Of a stretch of DNA of 56,841 bases, positions 16,368 to 24,852 are shown one piece after another. The first letter of the stretch is position 1; each line of letters begins with the position of its first letter. The stretch comes from Paracraurococcus ruber (GTDB lineage: Bacteria > Pseudomonadota > Alphaproteobacteria > Acetobacterales > Acetobacteraceae). Location: positions 1-56,841 of the forward strand of contig NZ_SMOA01000013.1 of NCBI RefSeq assembly GCF_004353985.1, read 5' to 3'. Below the pieces are notes generated by a model that worked only from the letters and a program-made list of their open reading frames with translations, was not told the DNA's origin and did no database searches. Made by a program: the position numbers and the translations under genes.

Positions 16368-17623
16368 TGCGCGTGCTCTTCCTCTGCCACAACCATCCCT
16401 CGCTGCAGGCGGGCGGCACCGAGGCCTTCGCCCGCAGCCTGTTCCGGGAGCTGCGCGACCGGCATGGCGTGGAGGGCATGTTCCTCGCCGCCGTCACCGC
16501 CGCGCACCGCGAGCGCCGGCCGGGCACGCTGCTGCAGGCCATCGGCGACGCGGCGGACGAGGCGCTGCTCTGGCTCGGCCATTTCGACCGCTTCAACCTC
16601 TCCCAGCCCGACAGCTACGGCCTCGCGTCCCTGGCGCCGATGATCGCCGCGCTGAAGCCGGACGTGGTGCATGTGCATCACCTGCTGCAGCTGGGCGTGG
16701 AGATGGTGGACCTGGTCCGCCGCGCCGCGCCGCGCGCCCGGCTGGTCTTCACCGCGCATGACTTCTTCCCGATCTGCGCCCAGGAAGGTCAGCTGCTGAC
16801 CACCGACCGCCGGCTCTGCCCCGGCCCCTCGCTCGACCGCTGCCTGGCCTGCCTGCCCGGCCGCAGCGGCGCCGACCTGGTCATGCGCGACCTGCAGCTC
16901 CGCCAGGTGCTGGCCGGCTTCGACCGCATCCTGACGCCCGGCGAATTCGCCCGTGGCCGCTACATCGCCGCCGGCCTGCCGCCCGCCCAGCTGCAGGTGA
17001 TGCGCAACGGCATCGCCGCGGTGCCGGCAGCGCCGCCCCGGCCGGCGCCGGATGGCCGCCGCGACCGCTTCGGCGTCTTCGGCAACCTCAACCGCTTCAA
17101 GGGCACGCTGGGGCTGCTGGACGCCTCGCGCCGGCTCTCGGCGCAGGGCGTCGCGCATGGCGTCGCGCTGCATGGCGGGCTCGCCTACCAGTCCGAGGAT
17201 TTCCTCGGCGAGTTCCGCGCCGCGCTGGATGTTGCGCCGGACGCCCGCCACCACGGCCCCTATGCCGCCGCCGACCTGCCGGCGCGGATGGCCGCCGTGG
17301 ACTGGGTCGTCGTCCCCTCCATCTGGTGGGAGAACGCGCCGCTGGTCATCCAGGAAGCCTTCCTGCATGGCCGGCCCGTCCTCTGCGGCGATGCCGGCGG
17401 CATGGCGGAGATGGTGCGCGACGGCGTGGACGGGCTGCATGCCCCGATCGGCGATCCCGCCGGCCTCGCCGCCGCCATGCGGCGCGCCGCCGCCACGCCC
17501 GGGCTGTGGGACGCGCTCGCCGGCAACATCCGCCCGCCGGTGACCATCGCCGCCGCCGCCGTCGCGCATCTCGCGCTCTACCGCGACCTGCTGGCGCGCC
17601 TGCCCGCGCGCCGCGTCGCCTGA
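16367..17623 (+). CDS. Family 4 glycosyltransferase
   Basis: A 418-residue GT-B glycosyltransferase starting in the stop of the previous gene (TGATG). The N-terminal half has MRVLFLCHNHPSLQAGGTEAF and KPDVVHVHHLLQLG; a middle segment has four cysteines (ICAQEG, LCPGPSLDRCLACLPG) resembling the zinc-like insert of some group 1 glycosyltransferases. The C-terminal domain has GVFGNLNRFKGTLGLLDA, WENAPLVIQEAFLHGRPVLC and GMAEMVRDGVDGLHAPIGDP with the donor-binding glutamates of the E-x7-E signature. Its coupling to the GT2 suggests sequential steps in building one glycan. Confidence 0.88.
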   Translation: MRVLFLCHNHPSLQAGGTEAFARSLFRELRDRHGVEGMFLAAVTAAHRERRPGTLLQAIGDAADEALLWLGHFDRFNLSQPDSYGLASLAPMIAALKPDVVHVHHLLQLGVEMVDLVRRAAPRARLVFTAHDFFPICAQEGQLLTTDRRLCPGPSLDRCLACLPGRSGADLVMRDLQLRQVLAGFDRILTPGEFARGRYIAAGLPPAQLQVMRNGIAAVPAAPPRPAPDGRRDRFGVFGNLNRFKGTLGLLDASRRLSAQGVAHGVALHGGLAYQSEDFLGEFRAALDVAPDARHHGPYAAADLPARMAAVDWVVVPSIWWENAPLVIQEAFLHGRPVLCGDAGGMAEMVRDGVDGLHAPIGDPAGLAAAMRRAAATPGLWDALAGNIRPPVTIAAAAVAHLALYRDLLARLPARRVA

Positions 17624-17663
17624 CCTTACCCCGCGCGCCCATCCGCCGCTGCAAGGGACCCCG

Positions 17664-18371
17664 ATGACGATGATGATGCTGAAGCCCGATGCCGCCGCGG
17701 CCACGCCGGAGCAGGCGACCGGGACGCAGGGTGCCCGCTCCTCCGACGTGCGCGGCGTGATCGACAACCTGACGCCCGATGCGCTGTATGGCTGGGCCTG
17801 GGATTTCGGCCACCCCGAGCACCGCGTGCGCGTCGTGCTGCGGATCGGCGGCCGCACCCTGGCGGAGGCCATGGCGGATTCGCTGCGGCCGGACCTGGCC
17901 AAGGCCGGCATCGGCGATGGCCGGCATGCCTTCACCCTGCCGCTCGGCGCCGAGGCGCGGGAGCGGCTGGGCGAGGCCGTCATCCTCGGCTTCGGGGCGG
18001 ATGGCCGCGAATTCCAGATCCCCGCCCGCCTGCCGCGGCGGGAGGAGCCGGCACCCGGCGGCGGCATGCAGCGGGTGCTGGAAGGCGTGATCGCCGAGCA
18101 GCGGGAGATGCGCCAGGCGCTGGCGGCGCTGCAGGCGGCGCCGGGCGGCGCCGAGGCGGCGGCGCGGGCGACCGAGCCGCTGGCCACCCGGATCGAGGAG
18201 CTTGAGCTCTGGCTCAGCCGGCTGGACGACCGCCTGGCCGGGCTGGACGCGCCCGCGGCGCCGGAGGCGAAGGCCGGCGGCATCGATCCCTGGCAGGCGG
18301 GGCTCTATGCGCTGCTCGCCAGCCTGTCGGTCGGCGCGCTGGCCGCCGCCTTCGCCCGCTGGGCCTTCTGA
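17664..18371 (+). CDS. Membrane-anchored coiled-coil protein with GW-D module
   Basis: A 235-residue protein with three parts. Residues about 28-122 hold a module reading VRGVIDNLTPDALYGWAWDF, VVLRIGGRTLAEA, SLRPDLAKAGIGDGRHAFTL, similar to residues 312-378 of the GT2 at 14136 and to modules I associate with alphaproteobacterial glycosyltransferases and surface proteins. Residues about 135-200 look like coiled coil (RVLEGVIAEQREMRQALAAL, RIEELELWLSRLDDRL). A single C-terminal membrane segment (LYALLASLSVGALAAAFARW) ends the protein. It is probably a tail-anchored scaffold. It lies between the glycosyltransferases and the secretion ABC genes, so it may connect the two machines. AAGGGA lies five bases upstream of the chosen ATG. 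Confidence 0.75.
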   Translation: MTMMMLKPDAAAATPEQATGTQGARSSDVRGVIDNLTPDALYGWAWDFGHPEHRVRVVLRIGGRTLAEAMADSLRPDLAKAGIGDGRHAFTLPLGAEARERLGEAVILGFGADGREFQIPARLPRREEPAPGGGMQRVLEGVIAEQREMRQALAALQAAPGGAEAAARATEPLATRIEELELWLSRLDDRLAGLDAPAAPEAKAGGIDPWQAGLYALLASLSVGALAAAFARWAF

Positions 18372-18376
18372 CCGGC

Positions 18377-20107
18377 ATGGCGGCGAACGACAACCCGGCC
18401 TCGGCCGAGGCGCTGCTGCGCGGCGCCATCGAGGACACGCTGCGCGCGGTCGGCGGCTGGGCCTGGGCGATGGTCGGGCTCGGCATCGCCGGCCTGCTCG
18501 CCTCCTACGCCATCCTGGCGAACAAGATGAGCCTCTTCGTGCTGATGCCGCAGAGCCTCAGCGCCGACACGCTGTTCTCCGTCGCCGTCTTCTGGGTGAT
18601 GGCGCTGGTGGTCGCCGCCGTCGTCAAGCTGGCGCAGGCGGCGCTGGTCGGCGGCGTCGCCCGCTACGTCGCCGAACGCCTGTCGGTGCCGGCCGCGCTC
18701 TGCACCGCGCAGCGGGCCGGCCGGCCGGAAGCCCTCGCGGGGGAGGCGATGCAGGCCATCGAGACCATCCGCAAGGCGCTGGGCGGGCCGCTGCCGATGG
18801 TGGCGGTGCAATTCGCCACCGCGCCGGTGCTGCTGGCGCTGGTCTTCGCCCTGCACTGGGCGGCCTTCGCCATGGCGGTCGCCTTCTGCCTCGCCGGCGC
18901 GGTGCTGAGCCTGCTGATGACCCGGGCGGCGCACCGCGCCGCGACGGTCGGCGGCGCCGCGCGCGGCCGCGCCTTCGCCCTGGCGGCGGATGCCATGCGG
19001 GCGGGCGAGGCGGTGCTGGCCATGGGCATGCTGCCGCGCCTGGTACGGCAATGGACTGCGGCGGCGGCCGAGGGCGGCGGCGAGGCCTGGGCCTGCGAGC
19101 GGCGCGCCGAGCGGCTGCGCACCGCGCTCGAGATCCTGACCGGCATCTTCCGCGGCGCGACGCTGTTCGTCATGGCGGTGCTGACGCTGACGGGCGCCAG
19201 CATGCATGCCGCCTTCGCCGGCTCCCTCCTCGTCATCGGGATGGTGGTCAGCCCCTTCCTCGGCATCGGCCTGCACCTGCGCAGCATGACCGAGGCGCTG
19301 GCCGCCTGGCAGGGGCTGCGCGCGATGGTCCGCGCCACCGCCCGGGTGCCGGAGGGAATCGCCTTCCCGCCGCCGGCCATCCGCCTGACCGCCGAGCACC
19401 TGTCCTTCGGCTTCCGCGGCCCGCAGCCGCCGCTGTTCCGCAACCTCAACCTAGTGGTGGAGGCCGGGGAGGTGGTGGCGATCGTCGGACCCTCCGGCAG
19501 CGGCAAGTCCACGCTGCTGCGGCTGCTGGCCGGCATCCTGCGGCCGGGCGGCGGCGGCGTGTACCTGGACGGCCATGCCACCAGCCAGTGGGACCGGCCC
19601 GACCTGGCGCGGCATCTCGGCTACCTGCCGCAGGACCCGCTGCTGTCCCGCGCCACGGTGGCCGAGGCGATCGCCCGGCTGGAGGCGCCCGACATGCCGC
19701 AGGTGATCGCCGCCGCGCGGCGCGCCGGCGCGCATCGCACCATCATCGGCCTGCCCGCCGGCTATGCCACGCCGCTGGCCGGGATGTGGCAGCTCTCCAT
19801 GGGCCAGCGGCACCGCATCGCCCTGGCCCGCGCCCTGTATGGGGGGCCGCGCCTGCTGGTGCTGGACGAGCTGGCCGGGTCGCTGGACGCGGAGGGCGAG
19901 GCGCAGGTCGGCCGCCTGCTGGCCACCCTGCGGGCGGAAGGCAAGGCGGTGGTCTTCACCACCCACCGTCCCGGCCTGCTGGCCGCCGCCGACCGCGTGC
20001 TGACCATCCGCCAGGGCGCGCTGGTGCCGGCGGGCGAGGAGGCGCCGCGGCTGGAAGGCCGCACGCCGCGCCTGGGGCGCGCCCGCCGCCCGGCGGTGGC
20101 ACGATGA
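18377..20107 (+). CDS. Type I secretion ABC permease/ATPase, first copy
   Basis: A 576-residue half-transporter of the PrtD/HasD type. The membrane part spans about 25-320 with helices near 30-48, 68-92, 143-180 and 258-300. The nucleotide-binding domain has Walker A GPSGSGKST (371-379), Q-loop YLPQD (416-420), signature LSMGQ (473-477, Met for the usual Gly), Walker B LLVLDE (493-498) and H-loop H530 in TTHR. The catalytic residues are therefore intact. There is no C39 peptidase domain, as usual in RTX-type systems. It starts 5 bases after the coiled-coil gene and overlaps the second ABC gene by 4 bases. Together they probably form a heterodimer. Confidence 0.88.
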   Translation: MAANDNPASAEALLRGAIEDTLRAVGGWAWAMVGLGIAGLLASYAILANKMSLFVLMPQSLSADTLFSVAVFWVMALVVAAVVKLAQAALVGGVARYVAERLSVPAALCTAQRAGRPEALAGEAMQAIETIRKALGGPLPMVAVQFATAPVLLALVFALHWAAFAMAVAFCLAGAVLSLLMTRAAHRAATVGGAARGRAFALAADAMRAGEAVLAMGMLPRLVRQWTAAAAEGGGEAWACERRAERLRTALEILTGIFRGATLFVMAVLTLTGASMHAAFAGSLLVIGMVVSPFLGIGLHLRSMTEALAAWQGLRAMVRATARVPEGIAFPPPAIRLTAEHLSFGFRGPQPPLFRNLNLVVEAGEVVAIVGPSGSGKSTLLRLLAGILRPGGGGVYLDGHATSQWDRPDLARHLGYLPQDPLLSRATVAEAIARLEAPDMPQVIAAARRAGAHRTIIGLPAGYATPLAGMWQLSMGQRHRIALARALYGGPRLLVLDELAGSLDAEGEAQVGRLLATLRAEGKAVVFTTHRPGLLAAADRVLTIRQGALVPAGEEAPRLEGRTPRLGRARRPAVAR

Positions 20108-21828
20108 GCGGCGCCGTGGGCAGCGCGCCGCGCGGCGTGACGCTCCGCCGGGCCGCGCCGGCCCGGGCCGGGCTTCGCCTGCGGGACATCGGCGTGACGC
20201 CCGCCTTGGCCGCCACGCTGGTGGCGCTGACGCTGGCGGCGCAGCTCTCCTTCCTCGCCTTCGTCCTGGTGCTGAAGCACATCAGCGACGGCATCATGGA
20301 TACGCGGAACGGCGTCACCCTGGCCGGCTTCGCCATCGCCTTCGCGCTGATGACCGTGCTGTCCGCCGGCTATGCGCATCTGCGGTCCGCCATGCTGGGG
20401 GCGGTGGCGGAACGCCTGTCGGTCGGGCTGCGGGCGGAGGCGCTGTCGGCCGCGCTGCGCAACGCCGTCCGCACCGACACCGCGCGCGGCGCCACCGTGC
20501 TGCGGGAGATCGCCCGGGTGCAGGCGCTGTTCGCCGGCCGCGCCGCGCTGCTGGCGCTGGAGCTGATCGGCGCCCTGGTCGCGCTGGCGGTGCTGTTCTG
20601 CCTGGATGCCGGCCTCGGCCTCATCGGCCTGGCCGGCTGCATCCTGGTCACCGCGCTGGGCCTGGCGCTGCACCATGCCCTGGCGCCACGCCTCAAGGCG
20701 ACCGCCGAGGCGCTGTCGGAGACGACGACCGAGCTCACCAGCCAGCTCTCCCACCCCGACCTCGTGCGCGGGCTCGGCATCCTGCCCGCCACGCTCGGCC
20801 GCTGGCAGCGCCGCTACGCTGCCGCGCTGGGGCGGGAGGAGGCGACGCAGCGCCGCGCCCAGGCCATGCACGAGATCGAGGCGACCGCATCGCATCTCGT
20901 GCAGCTGCTGAGCTTCGTCTATGCCGCCAGCCTGATGTTCGACCATTCGGCGACGGTCGGCCTGCTGCTCAGCGTCTCCCTGCTCAGCGCCCAGCTGCTG
21001 AAGCCCTTCAGCGCCCTCGTCTCCTCCTGGGAGAGCTGGGCGGGCGGCATCGCCGCCTGGCAGCGGCTGCGGGAGGTGATGCGGCAGGAGGCGCCGCCCG
21101 CCATCCTGCCGCCCGACCCGGCGGCGCCGGCCGGCCTGGTGATCGAGGGCCTGGAGTTCCACCCGCCGAAGCGCCCGGCGCCGATCATCGGCGGCATCGC
21201 CCTGCATCTGCCGCCCGGCGCGGTCTGCACCGTGGAAGGGCCGAACGGCGTCGGCAAGAGCACGCTGCTCCGCCTCGTCCTCGGCCTGCTGCCGCCGACC
21301 GCCGGCCGCGTGCTGCTGGACGGGCAGGACAGCTTCCATGCCGACCGCGAGGCCTTCGGCCATCGCATCGGCTACCTGCCGCAGGACGTGCAGCTGCTGG
21401 AAGGCGACGTCTTCGCCAATATCGGCCGCGGCACGGAGGCGGCGCCGGAGGCGGTGGTGGCGGCGGCGCGCGCCGCCGGCGCGCATGACATGATCGGCCA
21501 CCTGCCGCTGGGCTACCAGACGCCGGCCGGGCCGACCGCCGGGCTTTCAGCCGGGCAGCGCCGTCTGGTCGGGCTGGCGCGGGCGCTGTTCGGCGCGCCG
21601 GCGCTGCTGGTGCTGGACGAGCCCGAGGTGGGCCTGGACGGCGCCGCCCGCGCCGAGCTGCGCGATGCGGTGGAGCGCCTGCGCGCCCGCGGCGGCATTG
21701 CCCTGGTCGTCACCCACGAACCCCATACCTGGGCGGACCTGGCGGAGACGCGCCTGATCCTCGGCCCCGGCGGCGCCTGGCAGGCGGAGGCCCGGCGCCC
21801 CGCAGGAGAACCCGCATGCAAGACCTGA
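20104..21828 (+). CDS. Type I secretion ABC permease/ATPase, second copy
   Basis: A 574-residue half-transporter translationally coupled to the first copy (ATGA overlap). After a basic N-terminus it has membrane helices at about 33-60, 70-95, 150-195 and 270-300, then an ATPase domain with Walker A GPNGVGKST, Q-loop YLPQD, signature LSAGQ, Walker B LLVLDEPEVGLD and H-loop VVTHE. All catalytic residues are present. It is clearly a paralogue rather than a duplicate: the membrane part shares the layout but little sequence with the first copy. Two different adjacent ABC proteins with one adaptor suggest a heterodimeric secretion pump. The TolC-like outer-membrane partner and a secreted substrate are not in the window. 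Confidence 0.88.
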   Translation: MSGAVGSAPRGVTLRRAAPARAGLRLRDIGVTPALAATLVALTLAAQLSFLAFVLVLKHISDGIMDTRNGVTLAGFAIAFALMTVLSAGYAHLRSAMLGAVAERLSVGLRAEALSAALRNAVRTDTARGATVLREIARVQALFAGRAALLALELIGALVALAVLFCLDAGLGLIGLAGCILVTALGLALHHALAPRLKATAEALSETTTELTSQLSHPDLVRGLGILPATLGRWQRRYAAALGREEATQRRAQAMHEIEATASHLVQLLSFVYAASLMFDHSATVGLLLSVSLLSAQLLKPFSALVSSWESWAGGIAAWQRLREVMRQEAPPAILPPDPAAPAGLVIEGLEFHPPKRPAPIIGGIALHLPPGAVCTVEGPNGVGKSTLLRLVLGLLPPTAGRVLLDGQDSFHADREAFGHRIGYLPQDVQLLEGDVFANIGRGTEAAPEAVVAAARAAGAHDMIGHLPLGYQTPAGPTAGLSAGQRRLVGLARALFGAPALLVLDEPEVGLDGAARAELRDAVERLRARGGIALVVTHEPHTWADLAETRLILGPGGAWQAEARRPAGEPACKT

Positions 21829-23213
21829 TCGAACGCCCCGCTTCCGGCGGCGACCGCGCGCCGGCGATTCCCCTGCCCTCCCCGACGCCGCGCCCGTCGC
21901 TGGAGGCGCAGCTCGAGGCCGGGATCCGCACGCCGCCCGTCGCGCAGCTGACCCGCCGGGCGCTGCTGGTCCTCGGCCTCACGCTGCTGCCCCTGGCCGG
22001 TTGGGCCAGCCTGACCACCATCGAGCAGGCGGTGCTGGGCCAGGGCCAGCTGATCCCGGAAGGGAAGCGCAAGACCATCACCATGCTGGAGCCCGGCATC
22101 CTGCGCCGGCTGGAGGTGCGCGAGGGCAGCCTGGTCGCCGCTGGCCAGGTGATCGCCCAGCTGGACGTGACCCAGGCCGAGGCCGCCGCCGACCAGGCGC
22201 GGGCCGCCTATTGGAGCGGCCGCGCCCGCATCGCCCGGCTGCGGGCCGAGCAGGCGGACAGGCGCAACCTGGACGTCCCCGAGGACGTGGCGAAGGCGGC
22301 CGCCACCGACCGCGCCGTCGCGGTCTTCCTGCAGGCCGAGCGGGCGCTGTTCGCCGCGCGCTGGGCGAATTTCGACGGGCAGGTGGCGGTGCAGGAACGC
22401 GCCATCGCCCAGGCGCGGGAGCAGATCGGCGGCGCCCGCGCCCAGAAGGAGGGCGCGGAGCGGCAGCTGCGGTCGGTGCGGGAGCAGATCGCCGGCTACA
22501 GCCGCCTGCTGGCGCAGGGCTTCGCCTCCCGCTTCACGGTGCTGGAGCTGCAGCGGGACGAGGCGAATTTCGCCGCCAACCACGGCGCCGCCGCGGCGCA
22601 GGAGGCGCAGCTGCGCGAGGCGATGCTGCAGGCGGAGCGGCAGCTCGCCGCCATCCGGCTCGGCCGGCTGTCGGACATCGCCAACGACCTGGGCACCACC
22701 GAGGCGAGTGCCGCCGCGGCGGAAGGCCAGCTGCGCGCGGCGCAGGACGTGCTGGCCCGGCGGGAGGTGCTGGCGCCCGAGGCCGGGCGGGTGACCAACA
22801 TCCAGATGTTCTCGCCCGGCAGCGCCATCGGCGCCGGCCAGCCGCTGCTGGACCTGGTGCCGGCCGACGACCGGCTGATCGTTGAGGGCCAGGTGCTGCC
22901 GACGGATATCGAGCAGGTCGCGGTCGGGCAGCGCGCCAACCTGCGGCTGACCGCCTACCGCATGCGGGAGCTGCCGCTGCTTCCCGGGCGCGTCAGCCAT
23001 GTGGCGCCGGACGTCACCGCGCCGCCGAGCGGCGCGCCGCCCTACTACCTGGTGCGGGTCGAGCTGGACCGCGCCGAGCTGGCGCGCTTTGCCGAGGTGC
23101 ATCTCTTCGCCGGCATGCCGGTGGAGATGTACATCCTGGGCGAGCAGCGCACGCCGCTGAGCTATTTCTGGACGCCGGTGCGGCATGCGGCGCGGCGGGC
23201 CTTCCGCGACTGA
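21816..23213 (+). CDS. HlyD-family type I secretion adaptor
   Basis: A 465-residue periplasmic adaptor (membrane fusion protein). It has a single N-terminal membrane helix (ALLVLGLTLLPLAGWASLTT, about 49-68), then a lipoyl-like barrel (IPEGKRKTITMLEPGILRRL), long helical hairpins rich in Ala/Glu/Arg (about 120-300, with GYSRLLAQGFASRFTVLEL in the middle) and the C-terminal beta-barrel starting at VLAPEAGRVTNIQMFSPGSA and RTPLSYFWTPVRHAARRAFRD at the end, which matches HlyD/PrtE proteins. It overlaps the second ABC gene by 13 bases and closes the operon. A 31-base palindrome follows about 50 bases downstream. Confidence 0.9.
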   Translation: MQDLIERPASGGDRAPAIPLPSPTPRPSLEAQLEAGIRTPPVAQLTRRALLVLGLTLLPLAGWASLTTIEQAVLGQGQLIPEGKRKTITMLEPGILRRLEVREGSLVAAGQVIAQLDVTQAEAAADQARAAYWSGRARIARLRAEQADRRNLDVPEDVAKAAATDRAVAVFLQAERALFAARWANFDGQVAVQERAIAQAREQIGGARAQKEGAERQLRSVREQIAGYSRLLAQGFASRFTVLELQRDEANFAANHGAAAAQEAQLREAMLQAERQLAAIRLGRLSDIANDLGTTEASAAAAEGQLRAAQDVLARREVLAPEAGRVTNIQMFSPGSAIGAGQPLLDLVPADDRLIVEGQVLPTDIEQVAVGQRANLRLTAYRMRELPLLPGRVSHVAPDVTAPPSGAPPYYLVRVELDRAELARFAEVHLFAGMPVEMYILGEQRTPLSYFWTPVRHAARRAFRD

Positions 23214-23264
23214 CCGGGCTTCGCCGGGGGGCCTTGCCCCCGCGCTTCGCCCCCCGCCCGAAGC

Positions 23265-23295
23265 CCCGTCGACGATGCGCCGCATCGCCGACGGG
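23265..23295. terminator. 31-base near-perfect palindrome after the secretion operon
   Basis: The segment folds into nested arms: CCCGTCG at 23265-23271 with CGACGGG at 23289-23295, and CGATGCG at 23273-23279 with CGCATCG at 23281-23287, separated by single unpaired bases. It lies 52 bases after the HlyD-type gene and between convergent genes. It is a candidate terminator; no T tract follows. Confidence 0.45.
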
Positions 23296-23333
23296 CCCCG
23301 CATTGGCCGAGAGGCCTTCGGCAACGCCCGGGT

Positions 23334-23441
23334 CTAGAGCAGATCCCGATCAGGTGGACTCACCTGATCGGGCGAAGATGCTCGTCGAGCCAAAAGACTG
23401 GAGCGGTTGCCGTGAGCCATGGCGAACGGAAACCGCTCTAG
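23334..23441. repeat. 108-bp palindromic mobile-like repeat element
   Basis: The element is bounded by inverted ends CTAGAGC (23334-23340) and GCTCTAG (23435-23441). Inside lie two hairpins. One is perfect, CCCGATCAGGTG/CACCTGATCGGG around a 4-base loop (23346-23373 region). The other pairs GAGCGGTTGCCG with CGGAAACCGCTC (one mismatch) near the right end. The form is that of a dispersed intergenic palindrome such as those scattered in alphaproteobacterial genomes. No second copy occurs in the window. Its right edge supplies the TAG stop of the TRAP binding-protein gene. Confidence 0.7.
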
Positions 23442-24526
23442 CGCCGGGCGGCCTGCGCCAGGTAGCTGTCGAAGGAGAGTTCCGCGACGCGGAACCAGGC
23501 GCGCATGTCGTCGCGCGACTTCGACCAGGCTTCGTGGATCTTCCGGTATTCCGGGCTGCGGCCGGCCAGTTCCTGCTCCAGCGCCAGGGCCTCGCGGTAG
23601 CAGGCATCCATCGCCTCCCGCGGGAAGGGACGAAGCTGGGTGCCGCCGGCGATCAGCCGGCGCAGCGCATCCGGGTTGCGCGTGTCGTAGCGCGCCACCA
23701 TCCAGTGCGTCGCCTCGGCGCAGGCGGTCCGGATGGCGGCCTGGTAGGACCGGGGCAGGCCGCTCCACTGCTCGAGATTGGCGACGAAGCTCGTGGTCGC
23801 CGCGCCTTCCCACCAGGCGGGGTAGTAGTAGAAGGGGGCGACCTTGTTCAGGCCGAGCTTCTCGTCGTCATAGGGGCCGAGCCATTCCACCGCGTCGATC
23901 GTCCCGCGTTCCAGCGCCGGGTAGATGTCGCCGCCCGCCAGCTGCTGCGGCACGCCGCCCAGCCGCTGCAGGACCGTGCCGCCGAGCCCGGCGATGCGCA
24001 TCTTCAGGCCCTTCAGGTCCTCCGTCCCGCGGATCTCCTTGCGGAACCAGCCGCCCATCTGCGCGCCGGTGGTGCCGAGCGGCAGGCTATAGCAGTTGTA
24101 TTGCCGGAACAGCTCATTCAGCAGGTCGATCCCGCCGCCCTCATACAGCCAGGCATTCTGCTGCCGCGTGTTGAGCCCGAAGGGCACGCCGGTGGCGAAG
24201 GCGAAGGCCGGGTTCTTGCCGATGTAGAAGGAGGAGGTGGTATGCGCGCACTCCACCGTGCCGGCCTGCACCGCGTCCAGCGCCTGCAGCGCCGGCACCA
24301 CCTCCCCCGGGCCGAAGACGCGGATCTGGAAGCGATCATCCGTCATCTCCGCCACCGTGCGGGCGAAGACCTGCGCGGCGCCATGGATGGCGTCGAGGCT
24401 GGTGGGATAGCTGCTGGTCAGCCGCCAGCGCAGCACTGGCGCCTGGGGCTGGGCGATGGCCGGGGCCGCAAGGGGGACGGCCGCCGCGGCGACGGCGCTG
24501 CGGCGGAGGATGGCGCGGCGATTCAT
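23438..24526 (-). CDS. TRAP transporter solute-binding protein, TakP-like (DctP family)
   Basis: A 362-residue periplasmic binding protein with a twin-arginine-like signal (MNRRAILRRSAVAAAAVPLA). It follows closely the order of TakP from Rhodobacter sphaeroides, a 2-oxoacid binder: WRLTSSYPTSLDAIHGAAQV, FGPGEVVPALQALDAVQ, GGGIDLLNELFRQYN, TGAQMGGWFRKEI, GLKMRIAGLGG, PQQLAGGDIYPALERGTIDA and EWLGPYDDEKLG. A 2-oxoacid or similar carboxylate ligand is inferred. No DctQ/DctM membrane genes are nearby, so it is an orphan receptor here. Its stop TAG (23438-23440) lies inside the palindromic repeat, so that repeat may have replaced the original 3' end. GGAAG lies about nine bases before the ATG. Confidence 0.9.
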   Translation of the reverse strand: MNRRAILRRSAVAAAAVPLAAPAIAQPQAPVLRWRLTSSYPTSLDAIHGAAQVFARTVAEMTDDRFQIRVFGPGEVVPALQALDAVQAGTVECAHTTSSFYIGKNPAFAFATGVPFGLNTRQQNAWLYEGGGIDLLNELFRQYNCYSLPLGTTGAQMGGWFRKEIRGTEDLKGLKMRIAGLGGTVLQRLGGVPQQLAGGDIYPALERGTIDAVEWLGPYDDEKLGLNKVAPFYYYPAWWEGAATTSFVANLEQWSGLPRSYQAAIRTACAEATHWMVARYDTRNPDALRRLIAGGTQLRPFPREAMDACYREALALEQELAGRSPEYRKIHEAWSKSRDDMRAWFRVAELSFDSYLAQAARR

Positions 24527-24687
24527 GAAATGGGGCTTCCTTCCGGGTTGGTCCGGCGGCGGCAGGAACCACGGAAGCGGGCAGGCGAAAAGACCCCCGA
24601 CGGCGGTGCCGCCGGGGTTGCCCTGGGCGGGCCGGGACACTATGGTCCGCGCCCTCGCGGGCGGCCGGAAGGGTCGTCCGCGGCGCG

Positions 24688-24778
24688 GGACAGGTGGCCG
24701 AGCGGTCGAAGGCGCGCGCCTGGAAAGTGCGTATACGTCAAAAGCGTATCGTGGGTTCGAATCCCACCCTGTCCGCCA
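24688..24778 (+). tRNA. tRNA-Ser (anticodon GGA)
   Basis: A 91-base class II tRNA with encoded CCA. The acceptor stem GGACAGG (24688-24694) pairs with CCTGTCC before GCCA. The D region reads TGGCCGAGCGGTCGAAGGC; the anticodon stem CGCGC/GTGCG encloses the loop CTGGAAA with anticodon GGA at 24722-24724. A long variable arm (TATACGTCAAAAGCGTATC) forms the serine-specific stem, followed by the T loop GGTTCGAATCC. It reads codons UCC and UCU. It is followed within 80 bases by an integrase-like remnant. Confidence 0.95.
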
Positions 24779-24852
24779 GCCCCTCGATTCTTTTGGCGTC
24801 AACGCCAAGCCGCTGACTTGACGGGGCGTTCCGGGGCTTTCGGTGCTCGAAG

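Noticed and set aside
18377-21828. The two type I ABC genes considered as a recent tandem duplication
   Set aside because: Their membrane domains differ throughout and only ATPase motifs are shared, so they are old paralogues.
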